Below, in pieces: positions 27,394-35,507 of a DNA stretch of 64,000 nucleotides. The translations under genes and the position numbers were made by a program. How positions within the stretch are numbered: the first letter of the stretch is position 1; each line of letters opens with the position of its first letter. The notes below the pieces were generated by a model. It saw nothing but the letters and a program-made list of their open reading frames with translations. It searched no databases and was not told where the DNA came from. The stretch comes from Clostridium saccharoperbutylacetonicum N1-4(HMT) (GTDB lineage: Bacteria > Bacillota > Clostridia > Clostridiales > Clostridiaceae), in NCBI RefSeq assembly GCF_000340885.1, contig NC_020291.1, forward strand, positions 3,967,001 through 4,031,000, in the 5' to 3' direction.

Positions 27394-28005
27394 TTATTCC
27401 ATAGAAGTAATATCATATCTTATTTCTACTACTTTATTTTCTACATTCCAAAATTCAATTGTTACCTTTCTTTCATGATCTACGTATCCAATTACTAGCG
27501 AAGAAGGCATTTGTTCCTCAGTTCTCTTGTAATAGTTAGTGCCATAAGCATTAATTACATCGTCAACTGAACTCCCTAAACCAATACCTTTGCTTGTCTT
27601 AATATCACTGTTGGTTCCACTATTAATAATAACTCTAATAATCTGTCTCTGTTTATTTGTCGCAATTTCTAAACCATCACTTAGTTTATAGTAGTCAAAT
27701 AGAGCATTGTCAATTCTTTCAATCTTTGTCCCATACTTTTGCACAAATTCCTCGCTATCGATATTTTCATACATTTGAACGCCATCTATGTTCTCTTGGC
27801 TAAGAGTTGTTGTTTTTGTAAACATAAAACTACTTGACCTTTGGAAATACTTATAAGCACCAAATATAATGCAACTAATTAAAAGTAAGATGATAATTAT
27901 AATTTCAAATACCTTCTTTATTGTGAACTTTTTCTTTATGAATTCCACAATAAGAACTGTGACTACTAACAAAAATATACTTACCATAATTCCAATGGTA
28001 CTCAA
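27394..28005 (-). CDS. Membrane-anchored hypothetical protein
   Basis: 203 residues if TTG 28005 is used; AAGGAGGGG ends 5 bases before it, whereas the earlier in-frame TTG at 28032 lacks a site. Two N-terminal hydrophobic helices (STIGIMVSIFLLVVTVLIVEF and VFEIIIIILLLISCIIFGAY) are followed by an extracytoplasmic domain. Residues ~130-160 (SKGIGLGSSVDDVINAYGTNYY) resemble the SmpA/OmlA-type or DUF-like G.S..DV...YG repeat found in surface lipoproteins. No enzyme motif seen. Confidence 0.6.
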   Translation of the reverse strand: MSTIGIMVSIFLLVVTVLIVEFIKKKFTIKKVFEIIIIILLLISCIIFGAYKYFQRSSSFMFTKTTTLSQENIDGVQMYENIDSEEFVQKYGTKIERIDNALFDYYKLSDGLEIATNKQRQIIRVIINSGTNSDIKTSKGIGLGSSVDDVINAYGTNYYKRTEEQMPSSLVIGYVDHERKVTIEFWNVENKVVEIRYDITSME

Positions 28006-28082
28006 AGCTATCCCCTCCTTATTGATACACAATATTTTAATATTGTGTGCTAAATTTATCTTTATTTAAAGAATATAAATAT

Positions 28083-28559
28083 TTATTCACCTTCATAATA
28101 ATCTACATCGATATTCTTTCTATAAAATGTACTTAACTCTCCATTTAAAATTATTCCTACTTTATCAGACTTAGGGTAATATGCTATATCTGGATAATTA
28201 ACTGTGTCACAATCTAAATATATGAGCATTTCATCATGTGAAGAATTAATTATTCTATGGGTTCCATTTTCTAATGGAGGGCAAACTATAATATCTCCTG
28301 CTGAAATTCTTTTATTGCCATCAGGTGTTTCTAAAATACCACTACCGCTAATGATATAAAAAATTTCCTCATTTTTAAGATGGTAGTGATATGGGTAATT
28401 TGCTTTCTGAGGTGGAATTTCATATATAGCAACGTAACATTGACTATTTTTGTTTCGTTTTGTTACTTCATACTTATAATATTCATAAGGTTCATGCTCA
28501 TTTTTATGCTTTGGTTCAATTAAGTTTTTGTTGGTAATTTGAATTTCACGATTATCCAT
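28083..28559 (-). CDS. Cupin-domain protein
   Basis: 158 residues. The two cupin motifs are present: YPYHYHLKNEEIFYIISGSG (His-His...Glu metal ligands) and GDIIVCPPLENGTHRIINSS. Single-domain cupins of this kind are isomerases, dioxygenases or ligand sensors; the substrate cannot be told. GAGGAGGTCATCGA precedes the ATG. Its promoter region is one copy of a cassette seen three more times in the window. Confidence 0.8.
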   Translation of the reverse strand: MDNREIQITNKNLIEPKHKNEHEPYEYYKYEVTKRNKNSQCYVAIYEIPPQKANYPYHYHLKNEEIFYIISGSGILETPDGNKRISAGDIIVCPPLENGTHRIINSSHDEMLIYLDCDTVNYPDIAYYPKSDKVGIILNGELSTFYRKNIDVDYYEGE

Positions 28560-28602
28560 TCGATGACCTCCTCTATGTTACATAATAATTTACCATTCTG
28601 TA

Positions 28603-28655
28603 TTAATTATAGCATATTTTGTAAAAATCGTACTATTCAATTTTCAAAGAACATT
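28603..28655 (-). promoter_or_regulatory. Promoter cassette, copy 1 (cupin gene)
   Basis: On the minus strand GTTCTTTGAAAATTGAATAG is followed by TTTACAAAATATGCTATAAT. This contains an extended -10 (TGCTATAAT) about 50 bases before the cupin ATG. Near-identical cassettes precede the genes at 40905 and 59780, and a weaker one the gene at 35507. Confidence 0.55.
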
Positions 28656-28797
28656 TCTATAATTTACTTCGTCATATCTACATATTGTCTCCTAAATATA
28701 ATAATAGAGATAGTATCGCTCACCTCAATGATGCCATATCCTATCTCTATAATAATTTATTGTCGTTTTTTTCATTATGCATATATTGTTATATAAC

Positions 28798-28825
28798 AGT
28801 TGTATATGTGTGCACATATACAACT
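28798..28825. promoter_or_regulatory. Perfect palindromic operator of the ArsR-type regulator, copy A
   Basis: A 13-2-13 perfect inverted repeat (AGTTGTATATGTG / CACATATACAACT) 26 bases before the start of the arsR-like frame. The shape matches the 12-2-12 operators of SmtB/CzrA regulators. Confidence 0.75.
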
Positions 28826-28851
28826 AATTAAATTAAAGGAGTTTTTTTATT

Positions 28852-29063
28852 ATGTTTAATGAAGTTGAAAAAATAGATAACTGTAATTGCATAGCAATCC
28901 GCCATGAAATAGTTGATGAAGTAAGAAAAGATATGCTTGAAGAAAGCTAAATTAGTTAAATATCGAAGAGAAGGTACAATAGTATATTATTCTTTATCTA
29001 ATGATCATGTCAAACAAGTGTTTAATCGAGGATTAATCCATATCTTATTGAAGATTAATAATT
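28852..29063 (+). pseudogene. Internally deleted ArsR-family regulator
   Basis: Starts MFNEVEKIDNCNCIAIRHEIVDE like the intact gene at 32054. After residue ~30 a ~160-bp deletion joins GAAGAAA to GCTAAATTAG and removes the winged helix and metal site. Translation stops at 28948-28950. The 3' part (KLVKYRREGTIVYYSLSNDHVKQVF) remains readable in another frame and has a further 2-base insertion. Confidence 0.85.
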
Positions 29064-29229
29064 TATTATTTAGAGGTGGCTTTATGACCATTTCCTGTAT
29101 AACTGCCTCTATTTTTATGTAAATAAAAAAGCAGTAGTGGATTGTTCCTACGGCTCTTCATTTTATCTTTTATGAATATGTGGACATTTAACTATTTCTT
29201 TTGCATTAATATACTATCTAGTATTATAT

Positions 29230-29907
29230 CTACCATATGAATGGGATTAAATGATATTGAACCTTTTCACAATATTCATCATACCCTGATAAATTCTTAG
29301 ATAAAAACTTTTCTTCATTAAGAAGCCTAGCGATAATAGTAAAAGTTAGAGCCGCTACACTAAGCAATGCCCAATATGACCCTAATGCAACTGATGAAAA
29401 CACCAGCATCAGTATTGCTCCAGAATACATGGGATGACGAACAATTGCATACAGTCCAGTTGATATTACTTTCTGGTTTCTATCAACTTCAATTATAGCT
29501 GAAGTATAACTGTTTTCTTTGAATACAAGAAATACTATGAAAAACCCTAATATAACAAAAATATTTGCTAATATGCTAATGTATATTGGAATACTTGACC
29601 AATGAAAACGATGGTCAAACCCTGCAATAATATATATGAAACAGAAAAACACATTTGCAATTGCTTGTATAGTTTTTTGACTCTTTTCCTTTTCAGCTGT
29701 TGAACCAGCATTAAGCCGTCTCTTCAAAAGCTTCGGGTCGTTTTTAAATAAATATATGGTAATCAATATTGTTGAAATAGCAAAAGTAAGCAGATAAAGC
29801 CATGCCTGTAGGTAATTAGCTGTCCATGCAGGTAAAAAAATTAATACTCCCATAATAGCTAGAAGCATTATAAATCCAGATATAGTTTTTTCAATTATAT
29901 TATCCAT
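29230..29907 (-). CDS. Isoprenylcysteine carboxyl methyltransferase-family (ICMT/PEMT) membrane methyltransferase
   Basis: 225 residues with about five hydrophobic helices. The C-terminal core VISTGLYAIVRHPMYSGAILM followed by EEKFLSKNLSGYDEYC is the SAM-binding signature of ICMT/PEMT-type membrane methyltransferases. Bacterial members have no prenyl-protein substrate; phospholipid or small-molecule methylation is more likely. GAGGTGAT precedes the ATG. It lies alone between the ArsR repeat copy and a repeat at 30021. Confidence 0.8.
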   Translation of the reverse strand: MDNIIEKTISGFIMLLAIMGVLIFLPAWTANYLQAWLYLLTFAISTILITIYLFKNDPKLLKRRLNAGSTAEKEKSQKTIQAIANVFFCFIYIIAGFDHRFHWSSIPIYISILANIFVILGFFIVFLVFKENSYTSAIIEVDRNQKVISTGLYAIVRHPMYSGAILMLVFSSVALGSYWALLSVAALTFTIIARLLNEEKFLSKNLSGYDEYCEKVQYHLIPFIW

Positions 29908-30020
29908 ATAATCACCTCAATTATCAGTATTGTTTATAATTATATCCTATTATTGACAAGAAAATGCGTATAATTGTCAATAAGGTAAAAATCGTTCTTA
30001 CTTTCACAATAAGTTCACAA

Positions 30021-30075
30021 AAATTTACAATAATGTAGTAAATACAAAATCTTTATTTCTACACATCTTAAGAAA
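30021..30075. repeat. ~50-bp interspersed repeat, copy 1
   Basis: The core ACAATAATGTAGTAAATACA followed by AAATCTTTATTTCTACACATCTTA recurs at 33919-33973 and 39029-39077. All copies lie just past the 3' end of a minus-strand gene. Confidence 0.8.
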
Positions 30076-30103
30076 ATCCGAATTAACTTTTCTATAATCT
30101 ATA

Positions 30104-30781
30104 TTACTCTAGTATATTGTTTAGCTCACTTATACCTCTAGAATAACAATCCTTAACCTCTTTTAACATACTTGTATAAAACTCAATGGCAGAGCGTTGT
30201 CTTTCTTTAGCTATTTGAGTTCCTCTGTTAGTATAGAACTTATCATATAGTTTTTCTAACTTATATTTATACTCATGAAAAAAAGATGGATTTTTATCAC
30301 TTGTACCATCTAATATAGTTCCATTCTTCTCAATGGAATACAATGGTTCTGATACCTGTGCTATATAAAATAGTGTTCGCGCAATTCCAAGTGTTCCAGT
30401 CACATCTAATTTATCCGCATCAAATAATATCTTTGCTTCTATACTGCTCGGAGGGTTATCACTTCTAAATCTATGTGTTAATATACATGATTTTATATGA
30501 GCAGCTTTTTCTTCAGAAAAGCCATTATTTATAACATAGTTAAATGCCTTTTCACTACCAACTTGAGCATGGCATAATTTCGAATTACTGAATTGTTCTT
30601 CTCTACCAATATCGTGAAGCAAACAAGAAATAATCAGAACATCCATATCAACTTTATTTTCATATTTAGCAATATCTAATGCCATATATAAAACCCTATA
30701 AATATGTTCCTTATCATGGGCACTATCGTTCATACATTCTAGCATATAGTTTTCAATATTTTTATATAACTCTATATTCAT
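30104..30781 (-). CDS. HD-domain phosphohydrolase
   Basis: 225 residues. HD-superfamily metal ligands are in order: H in SAHDKEHIYRVLYMA (residue ~22), HD in CLLHDIGREE (~54-55), and D in FDADKLDVTG (~120). The layout matches the YedJ/YpgQ family of uncharacterised HD hydrolases, some of which act as nucleotide pyrophosphatases. GGAGGAAAT precedes the ATG. Confidence 0.85.
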   Translation of the reverse strand: MNIELYKNIENYMLECMNDSAHDKEHIYRVLYMALDIAKYENKVDMDVLIISCLLHDIGREEQFSNSKLCHAQVGSEKAFNYVINNGFSEEKAAHIKSCILTHRFRSDNPPSSIEAKILFDADKLDVTGTLGIARTLFYIAQVSEPLYSIEKNGTILDGTSDKNPSFFHEYKYKLEKLYDKFYTNRGTQIAKERQRSAIEFYTSMLKEVKDCYSRGISELNNILE

Positions 30782-30924
30782 TAATTATATTTCCTCCATT
30801 TCTATTTGAAAATACAAGTTATTTATTATTGGTTTTATCTGACTATTAAGCATTCACTTTATTGTATACTATTAGAAATCTTTGTCAATAATCTAATTGG
30901 GGTACGGCAACGATTCGTGTAAAA

Positions 30925-30998
30925 AACAGCCACAAGACAGTATTTACCATTTATAATGCACTATAAATCAAAAATGGTACTACTATTTTGTGGCTGTT
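30925..30998 (-). terminator. Long hairpin terminator of the methyltransferase gene
   Basis: Outer arms AACAGCCACAA / TTGTGGCTGTT and inner ACCATTT / AAATGGT. On the minus strand the outer stem is followed by TTTTTT. The outer arm sequence resembles that of the terminator at 25024. The rest of 30782-31086 holds nothing else. Confidence 0.65.
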
Positions 30999-31086
30999 AT
31001 GACGTAAAATAGTTATTATGAGTTTATCCCTTGCATTTTGCAAAAATCACAAATAGTTTTGAGGCGTTTAGTATCAAATATAAGCT

Positions 31087-31740
31087 TTACTTTTTGGCCG
31101 CCTTTACAATCCTGCGGAGTGAACCGTCATAAGAAGTACGAAAAAACTCCACTGTTAACCCTTCCATTGCGAAAATTTCACCATATTCTTTTGTGTGTGA
31201 TTTATCGGTAATAATCACTATTCCATTCGGTTTCAATACTCTCGCTATTTCCTGGCAGGCTTTCTTTCGTCCATCTTTGGTAGGGATGTTGTGAATACAA
31301 AGATTGGAAAGAACCACGTCAAATGTATCATTGGGAAAGGACATACTTCGCACATCCTCATTTCTTACTTCAACTTTTTCAAGGACCCCCTCAAGTTCGG
31401 CATTTCGCATGGTATTTTGATAAGTATTGTTGTGCATATCTTCCGGATTCCAAATATCAATGCCTATACTCTTTCCCAGAGTCAATTTTTTGGCAGCACC
31501 AATCATTAGAAGTCTCCGTCCAGTACCTATATCAAGGACTTTTTCATTTCCTTTCCAATCAATCATGGAAATCATCTTGTCCCTACGGTGTAGTTTGCCG
31601 AGTTTAATGTAATAAAGATTTGAACCGCAAACAAGAACCATTAACAAACCACAAAGCATAAGAACAAAGGCCACAATTTTCAGGCTGAGGCCGGGAAAAG
31701 TGATTAAAGCAACTCCCCCACCAAAACAAACTACTCCCAC
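31087..31740 (-). CDS. Class I SAM methyltransferase with N-terminal membrane segment, 5' end uncertain
   Basis: 217 residues from GTG 31740. One or two hydrophobic segments (ALITFPGLSLKIVAFVLMLCGLLMVLVCGSNLYYI) precede a Rossmann methyltransferase: motif I VLDIGTGRRLL, motif II GIDIW, motif IV FDVVLSNLCIHNI, then LKPNGIVIITD. Coherent family-like sequence (SKPNYGFDGSPFVITIVYF) continues in frame upstream of the GTG to about 31797, but no ATG/GTG/TTG start is found there. The true start may have been lost to recombination at the nearby ArsR repeat. Codon use is more GC-rich than in its neighbours, suggesting separate origin. Substrate unknown. Confidence 0.75.
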   Translation of the reverse strand: MGVVCFGGGVALITFPGLSLKIVAFVLMLCGLLMVLVCGSNLYYIKLGKLHRRDKMISMIDWKGNEKVLDIGTGRRLLMIGAAKKLTLGKSIGIDIWNPEDMHNNTYQNTMRNAELEGVLEKVEVRNEDVRSMSFPNDTFDVVLSNLCIHNIPTKDGRKKACQEIARVLKPNGIVIITDKSHTKEYGEIFAMEGLTVEFFRTSYDGSLRRIVKAAKK

Positions 31741-31999
31741 AAAATAAACAATGGTGATGACGAAAGGCGAACCATCAAAACCATAATTCGGTTTGGATTT
31801 CAGTATGCATAAAAAACTTCTATTTCTTGAATAATGCAGTTTTACAATTTGCTATTTATTTTTAGTGATTTATAATAAAAGAATATTGTCTCCTAAATAT
31901 AATAATATAGATAGTATCGCTCACCTCAATGATGCCATATACTATCTCTATAATAATTTATTGTCGTTTTTTTTCATTATGCATATATTGTTATATAAC

Positions 32000-32027
32000 A
32001 GTTGTATATGTGCACACATATACAACT
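32000..32027. promoter_or_regulatory. Perfect palindromic operator of the ArsR-type regulator, copy B
   Basis: AGTTGTATATGTG-CA-CACATATACAACT, a perfect 13-2-13 inverted repeat 26 bases upstream of the start codon. It implies autorepression. Confidence 0.8.
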
Positions 32028-32053
32028 AATTAAATTAAAGGAGTTTTTTTATT

Positions 32054-32422
32054 ATGTTTAATGAAGTTGAAAAAATAGATAACTGTAATTGCATAGCAAT
32101 CCACCATGAAATAGTTGATGAAGTAAGAAAAGATATGCTTGAAGAAAATATATTATCTGATTTAGCCGATTTGTTTAATATATTTGGTGATACAACAAGG
32201 ATAAAAATACTGCATGTACTTTCAAAATCTGAAATGTGTGTATGTGATATTTCTTCACTAATAAATATGAATCGTTCTTCAGTATCTCATCAATTAAAAA
32301 CACTAAGACAAGCTAAATTAGTTAAATATCGAAAAGAAGGTACAATAGTATATTATTCTTTATCTAATGATCATGTCAAACAAGTGTTTAATCAGGGATT
32401 AATCCATCTTATTGAAGATTAA
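32054..32422 (+). CDS. ArsR/SmtB-family metal-sensing repressor
   Basis: 122 residues. The winged-helix core (LADLFNIFGDTTRIKILHVLSKSEMCVCDISSLINMNRSSVSHQLKTLRQAKLVKYRKEGTIVYYSL) has the alpha-3 MCVCD metal-site motif typical of CadC/SmtB-type sensors. The N-terminal CNCIAIHHE could add ligands, as in CadC. AAAGGAG precedes the ATG and a perfect palindromic operator lies upstream. The usual partner, a metal-exporting ATPase or CDF transporter, is missing: only terminators follow. The regulator is therefore an orphan left by loss of its target, or it acts elsewhere. Confidence 0.9.
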   Translation: MFNEVEKIDNCNCIAIHHEIVDEVRKDMLEENILSDLADLFNIFGDTTRIKILHVLSKSEMCVCDISSLINMNRSSVSHQLKTLRQAKLVKYRKEGTIVYYSLSNDHVKQVFNQGLIHLIED

Positions 32423-32435
32423 TAATTTATTATTT

Positions 32436-32524
32436 AGAGGTGGCTTTATGACCATTTCCTGTATAACTGCCTCTATTTTTATGTAAATAAAAAAGCAGTA
32501 GTGGATTGTTCCTACTGCTCTTCA
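32436..32524 (+). terminator. Tandem terminators after arsR
   Basis: The first stem, TAGAGG...CCTCTA with a T-run (32436-32480), lies just after the stop. The second, AGCAGTAG / CTACTGCT (32494-32519), follows. Both recur in copy A, and the second stem also resembles the hairpin at 35699. Confidence 0.65.
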
Positions 32525-32561
32525 TTTTATCTTTTATGAATATTGAGAATAAACTAATATG

Positions 32562-32873
32562 TTATTTATCTTCCCTGAGTGTTATAAACCTTATATATTC
32601 TTGTTCAACATTATCAAAACATGGTAATCTTTCAAATTCAAAATACCTATAAAAGTCCTCGAATTCTCTTGCGGTCGCCTCAAATTCTACCCAATAAATA
32701 TTGTTACTCTCAAACAACCCGATATGTCCAAAACCATCATTTGAATGTAAATTAATATGGATTTGGTGAGCATGAGTAGATTCAATAATTTCATCCATAA
32801 TCAAACCCTGTTCTTTCCATAATTCTTTTTTACTATTAATCCAATTTTTGAAATTACCAAATATTATATCCAT
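32562..32873 (-). CDS. Small immunity-like protein
   Basis: 103 residues beginning MDIIFGNFKNWINSKKELW. The start and the HQIHINLHSNDGFGHIGLFESNNIYWVEFEA pattern recall the TriTu family of orphan immunity proteins, but this is from memory and weak. It is acidic and single-domain. No toxin gene is adjacent. It is the first of three small minus-strand genes of this type (32.5-33.8 kb). Confidence 0.5.
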   Translation of the reverse strand: MDIIFGNFKNWINSKKELWKEQGLIMDEIIESTHAHQIHINLHSNDGFGHIGLFESNNIYWVEFEATAREFEDFYRYFEFERLPCFDNVEQEYIRFITLREDK

Positions 32874-33024
32874 AACAAATACCCCATCTAAAAATAAATT
32901 TACATTCGTAATAATTTACTGTTGCGAATCAAATAATAACAGATATAGCTATTGACAAATTTGAATTTGCTATATGCTAATCTATTAATAAATCTTTCTC
33001 ACTTTCAAATAACTCCATTGTTTT

Positions 33025-33450
33025 TTAATAAATATACCTATCCCCATTAGGTAAATATTCTTCAAAATCATTAACAAATTCTAATACTGCAGATGTAGTC
33101 GCTTTCTTTTTCCCAATATCAATAAGTATTTTTAATATAGTTGGCATATGTACAAACACAGCACACATATTCGAATATTCAAAATCATCTGATCAATCAA
33201 TTTTTACATGTTGTAATATTTCTTCAACATTGATTTCTATCCAATCATTCGGAATCTGCCATAATAATCCTCGGCATGAAATCACCCAAATATCATTAGT
33301 TGTAACAAAACAGCTTTCCCATAAATACGCAGTCAGTAGAATCGCTTTCTCGTATGGGATACTTTTTATATTATTCAATTTCTTGATACTTCCAGGATAA
33401 ATATCTTCCAAATCTTTTTTTATTTTATCATGAATCCACATAAACCCCAC
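33025..33450 (-). pseudogene. Small immunity-like gene interrupted by an in-frame TGA
   Basis: ATG 33450 opens 85 residues (MGFMWIHDKIKKDLEDIYPG...EEILQHVKID), then TGA at 33193-33195. The same frame continues without a break for 55 more codons (SDDFEYSNMCAVFVHMPTILKILIDIG...LPNGDRYIY) to TAA at 33025. A single TGG-to-TGA change would explain this. The full product would be ~141 residues. Either a recent pseudogene or a sequencing error. Family not identified. Confidence 0.7.
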
Positions 33451-33536
33451 CCTAACATTAAATACATAAACTTTTGTTTTTCTCCCTACAAATTTCTATT
33501 TTTATACCTTTTAAGAAAATTATGTCATATCATGAT

Positions 33537-33821
33537 TTAATTTTTATGCATATAAAAGTTAACTAAATCATATCTAAGCTTATCAAATAAAGCGTCGCCT
33601 AAAGAAATTGGATACCAATCCCCATCCCAAAACACATTTTTCACTGCTTCATCATAATTACTCGCATATTCAATTACATAAGAACTATATCGCTCTATGT
33701 AAGTTATTTTATAGTAACATTCAGCATATGAATAAAGCCCAATTCCGTTTATAAATGTCTTTTCAAAGCCCATTTCTCCCAATAAGGCATATATTTTTTC
33801 TCTAATAATTTCTTTATCCAT
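33537..33821 (-). CDS. Small immunity-like protein (Imm59-like)
   Basis: 94 residues, MDKEIIREKIYALLGEMGFEK..., with YYKITYIERYSSYVIEYASNYDEAVKNVFWDGDWYP. The YIEYAxN..A..NxFxDGD pattern resembles the Imm59 immunity family of polymorphic toxins; recognised only by eye. GAAAGGTTAATGAG precedes the start. No cognate toxin in the window. Confidence 0.5.
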   Translation of the reverse strand: MDKEIIREKIYALLGEMGFEKTFINGIGLYSYAECYYKITYIERYSSYVIEYASNYDEAVKNVFWDGDWYPISLGDALFDKLRYDLVNFYMHKN

Positions 33822-33918
33822 CTCATTAACCTTTCTATATATAGAAGTTTTATTATGTTCAATAGTTAAACCTTCTTCAAAAATCTAAGGTTTATTACTT
33901 TAAAAACTAATTTGCAAT

Positions 33919-33973
33919 AATTTACAATAATGTAGCAAATACAAAATCTTTATTTCTATACATCTTAAGAAAA
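33919..33973. repeat. ~50-bp interspersed repeat, copy 2
   Basis: Same sequence as 30021-30075 with two or three base changes. It ends 8 bases before the stop of the acetyltransferase gene. Confidence 0.8.
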
Positions 33974-33980
33974 ATGTGAA

Positions 33981-34388
33981 TCATATGCCTTTGGTAAAAA
34001 TTATCTCTAAAGGTTCGTCATCTAATAGTAAACTGCCAGAATCCTTATATCCCAACTTTCTATAAAAATGCTGAGCTTGCTCATTTGACAATGTCGATGT
34101 CATAACCAATTCATATCCTATACTCTTCATTTCATTTTCCCAAAATCCAACTAATTTTTTCCCCATTCCTTTATTTCTATAGTTTTCATTTAAATATAGC
34201 ATGTTCATAAAAGGAGTGTTGTCCCAAAAATAATTATATCTTAACCAACCAATAACCTTGTTATCCTGATCTTTTGCTATAATAATTTCTTTTTCTTTGA
34301 GTTTATTTTTTATTAATTGTTTTGGTAAATGTCTATCATTATCAAGTATAAATTGAAAGTCTAATTCACTTGCATATTCAAATTTCAT
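33981..34388 (-). CDS. GNAT-family N-acetyltransferase
   Basis: 135 residues from ATG 34388 (GAGAGTG upstream; an in-frame ATG at 34403 is weaker). Acetyl-CoA binding motif A reads LNENYRNKGMGKKLVGFWENE, and motif B STLSNEQAQHFYRKLGYKD is intact. The acceptor substrate cannot be told. It is followed by the interspersed repeat, 8 bases past the stop. Confidence 0.85.
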   Translation of the reverse strand: MKFEYASELDFQFILDNDRHLPKQLIKNKLKEKEIIIAKDQDNKVIGWLRYNYFWDNTPFMNMLYLNENYRNKGMGKKLVGFWENEMKSIGYELVMTSTLSNEQAQHFYRKLGYKDSGSLLLDDEPLEIIFTKGI

Positions 34389-34571
34389 TAATAACACTCT
34401 CATTTCTTATATTTTTTTAACTCATCAATAATTCATCATATATTACTTTAGTGAAAAACTTTTAATTTGGCTATGGTTGATAATATATATTTTTAAGACT
34501 TCACTACAAACTGGAATTTATTAGGATGACATTTCTTCAAAAATATTATTTGTTTTTGATTTGTTTGTGAT

Positions 34572-35507
34572 CTATATAATATGTTTCTTTATAAACTCAT
34601 CAACGATACTCAAGGATTCGTCGCAGTTAAACCCGAAAAATCCGTGGTTTGAGTTAATTAACTTTACAAACTCTACCTCTTTATTAAGCTCCTTTAACTT
34701 TGCATACAAGCGGCAGGACTGATTAAAATGTACATATGCATCACTTCCCCCATGCATTATAAGAATAGGTGGTGTTGACTTTTCCTTACTAAGGTATCTC
34801 CCAGGATTTGTTTTTTCAGCTATCTCCCTGTTCTCAGAAATTCTAAGTCCACCAATCAACATTCCCTCAGGAGAGTCTGGGGCATCATGCTCACCGATAC
34901 TAGGGTAACAAGCCATTTCATAAATTTCTGTAGGTCCATACCAGTCTACAATACATTTTGGATTTACTTCTTGCTCCTTATAATCCTCTGTTATGGGGTA
35001 GTCGTTGCATGTAATTCCACACATCAAGGCGGTATGTCCACCACTAGAATCTCCCCAGAAAATCATGTTCTCAGTATCTACAAAATATTTTTCACTGTTC
35101 ATTTTCATGAATTTATATGCAGTTTTAGCATCCTCTATTTGTGCTGGAAAAATAGCCTCGTCACTTGGGCGGTACTCTACAATTGCCACAACATAGCCCT
35201 TCTCAGCCATTCTAATTAGCTTATTAAGACTTGCGTATAGTGATTGTTTATGCCATGCAGATCCTTGAATATAAATAATCGTAGGACATTTCTCTCTTTC
35301 ACCCTCCTTGCCCTTTTTCGGAATTAGTATTTGTAAGCTTAAGTCCTTGCCCTTTCTGTTAATGTATGTAACATTGGGCAAAAAGTCTATACCATAGCCA
35401 TAAGTGTCCTTTAACTTTACTATTTTTACTCCTTGCGGCAACTCATCTGTTTCAGGAAATTCATGTATTGGAATATCTAATTTTGGTATCATCGTATGCT
35501 CGCTCAT
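34572..35507 (-). CDS. Alpha/beta-hydrolase, esterase/lipase (BD-FAE-like)
   Basis: 311 residues. The oxyanion region PTIIYIQGSAW replaces the usual HGGG, the nucleophile elbow is WGDSSGGHTAL, and PPILIMHGGSDAYV plus NSNHGF carry the acid and histidine. No signal peptide, so cytoplasmic. GAGGTG precedes the ATG. Related proteins hydrolyse acyl esters of sugars or small molecules. Confidence 0.85.
   Translation of the reverse strand: MSEHTMIPKLDIPIHEFPETDELPQGVKIVKLKDTYGYGIDFLPNVTYINRKGKDLSLQILIPKKGKEGEREKCPTIIYIQGSAWHKQSLYASLNKLIRMAEKGYVVAIVEYRPSDEAIFPAQIEDAKTAYKFMKMNSEKYFVDTENMIFWGDSSGGHTALMCGITCNDYPITEDYKEQEVNPKCIVDWYGPTEIYEMACYPSIGEHDAPDSPEGMLIGGLRISENREIAEKTNPGRYLSKEKSTPPILIMHGGSDAYVHFNQSCRLYAKLKELNKEVEFVKLINSNHGFFGFNCDESLSIVDEFIKKHII

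Larger units (their letters stand above)
28682..29179. repeat. Direct repeat, copy A (498 bp, with deletion) of the ArsR locus
   Basis: Nearly identical to 31883-32543 from the terminator-like GAGATAGTAT hairpin through the ArsR coding region to the downstream terminator. It carries a ~160-bp internal deletion. The two copies flank three unrelated genes (29.2-31.7 kb). Confidence 0.85.
31883..32543. repeat. Direct repeat, copy B (661 bp) of the ArsR locus
   Basis: The complete version of the repeat at 28682-29179, containing hairpin, promoter, palindromic operator, intact arsR-type gene and terminators. Same orientation as copy A. Confidence 0.85.

Noticed and set aside
32448..32486. 12-codon frame with a GAGG site after arsR (MTISCITASIFM), a possible leader peptide
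   Set aside because: It coincides with the TAGAGG...CCTCTA stem of a T-run terminator and is repeated only as part of the duplicated locus.
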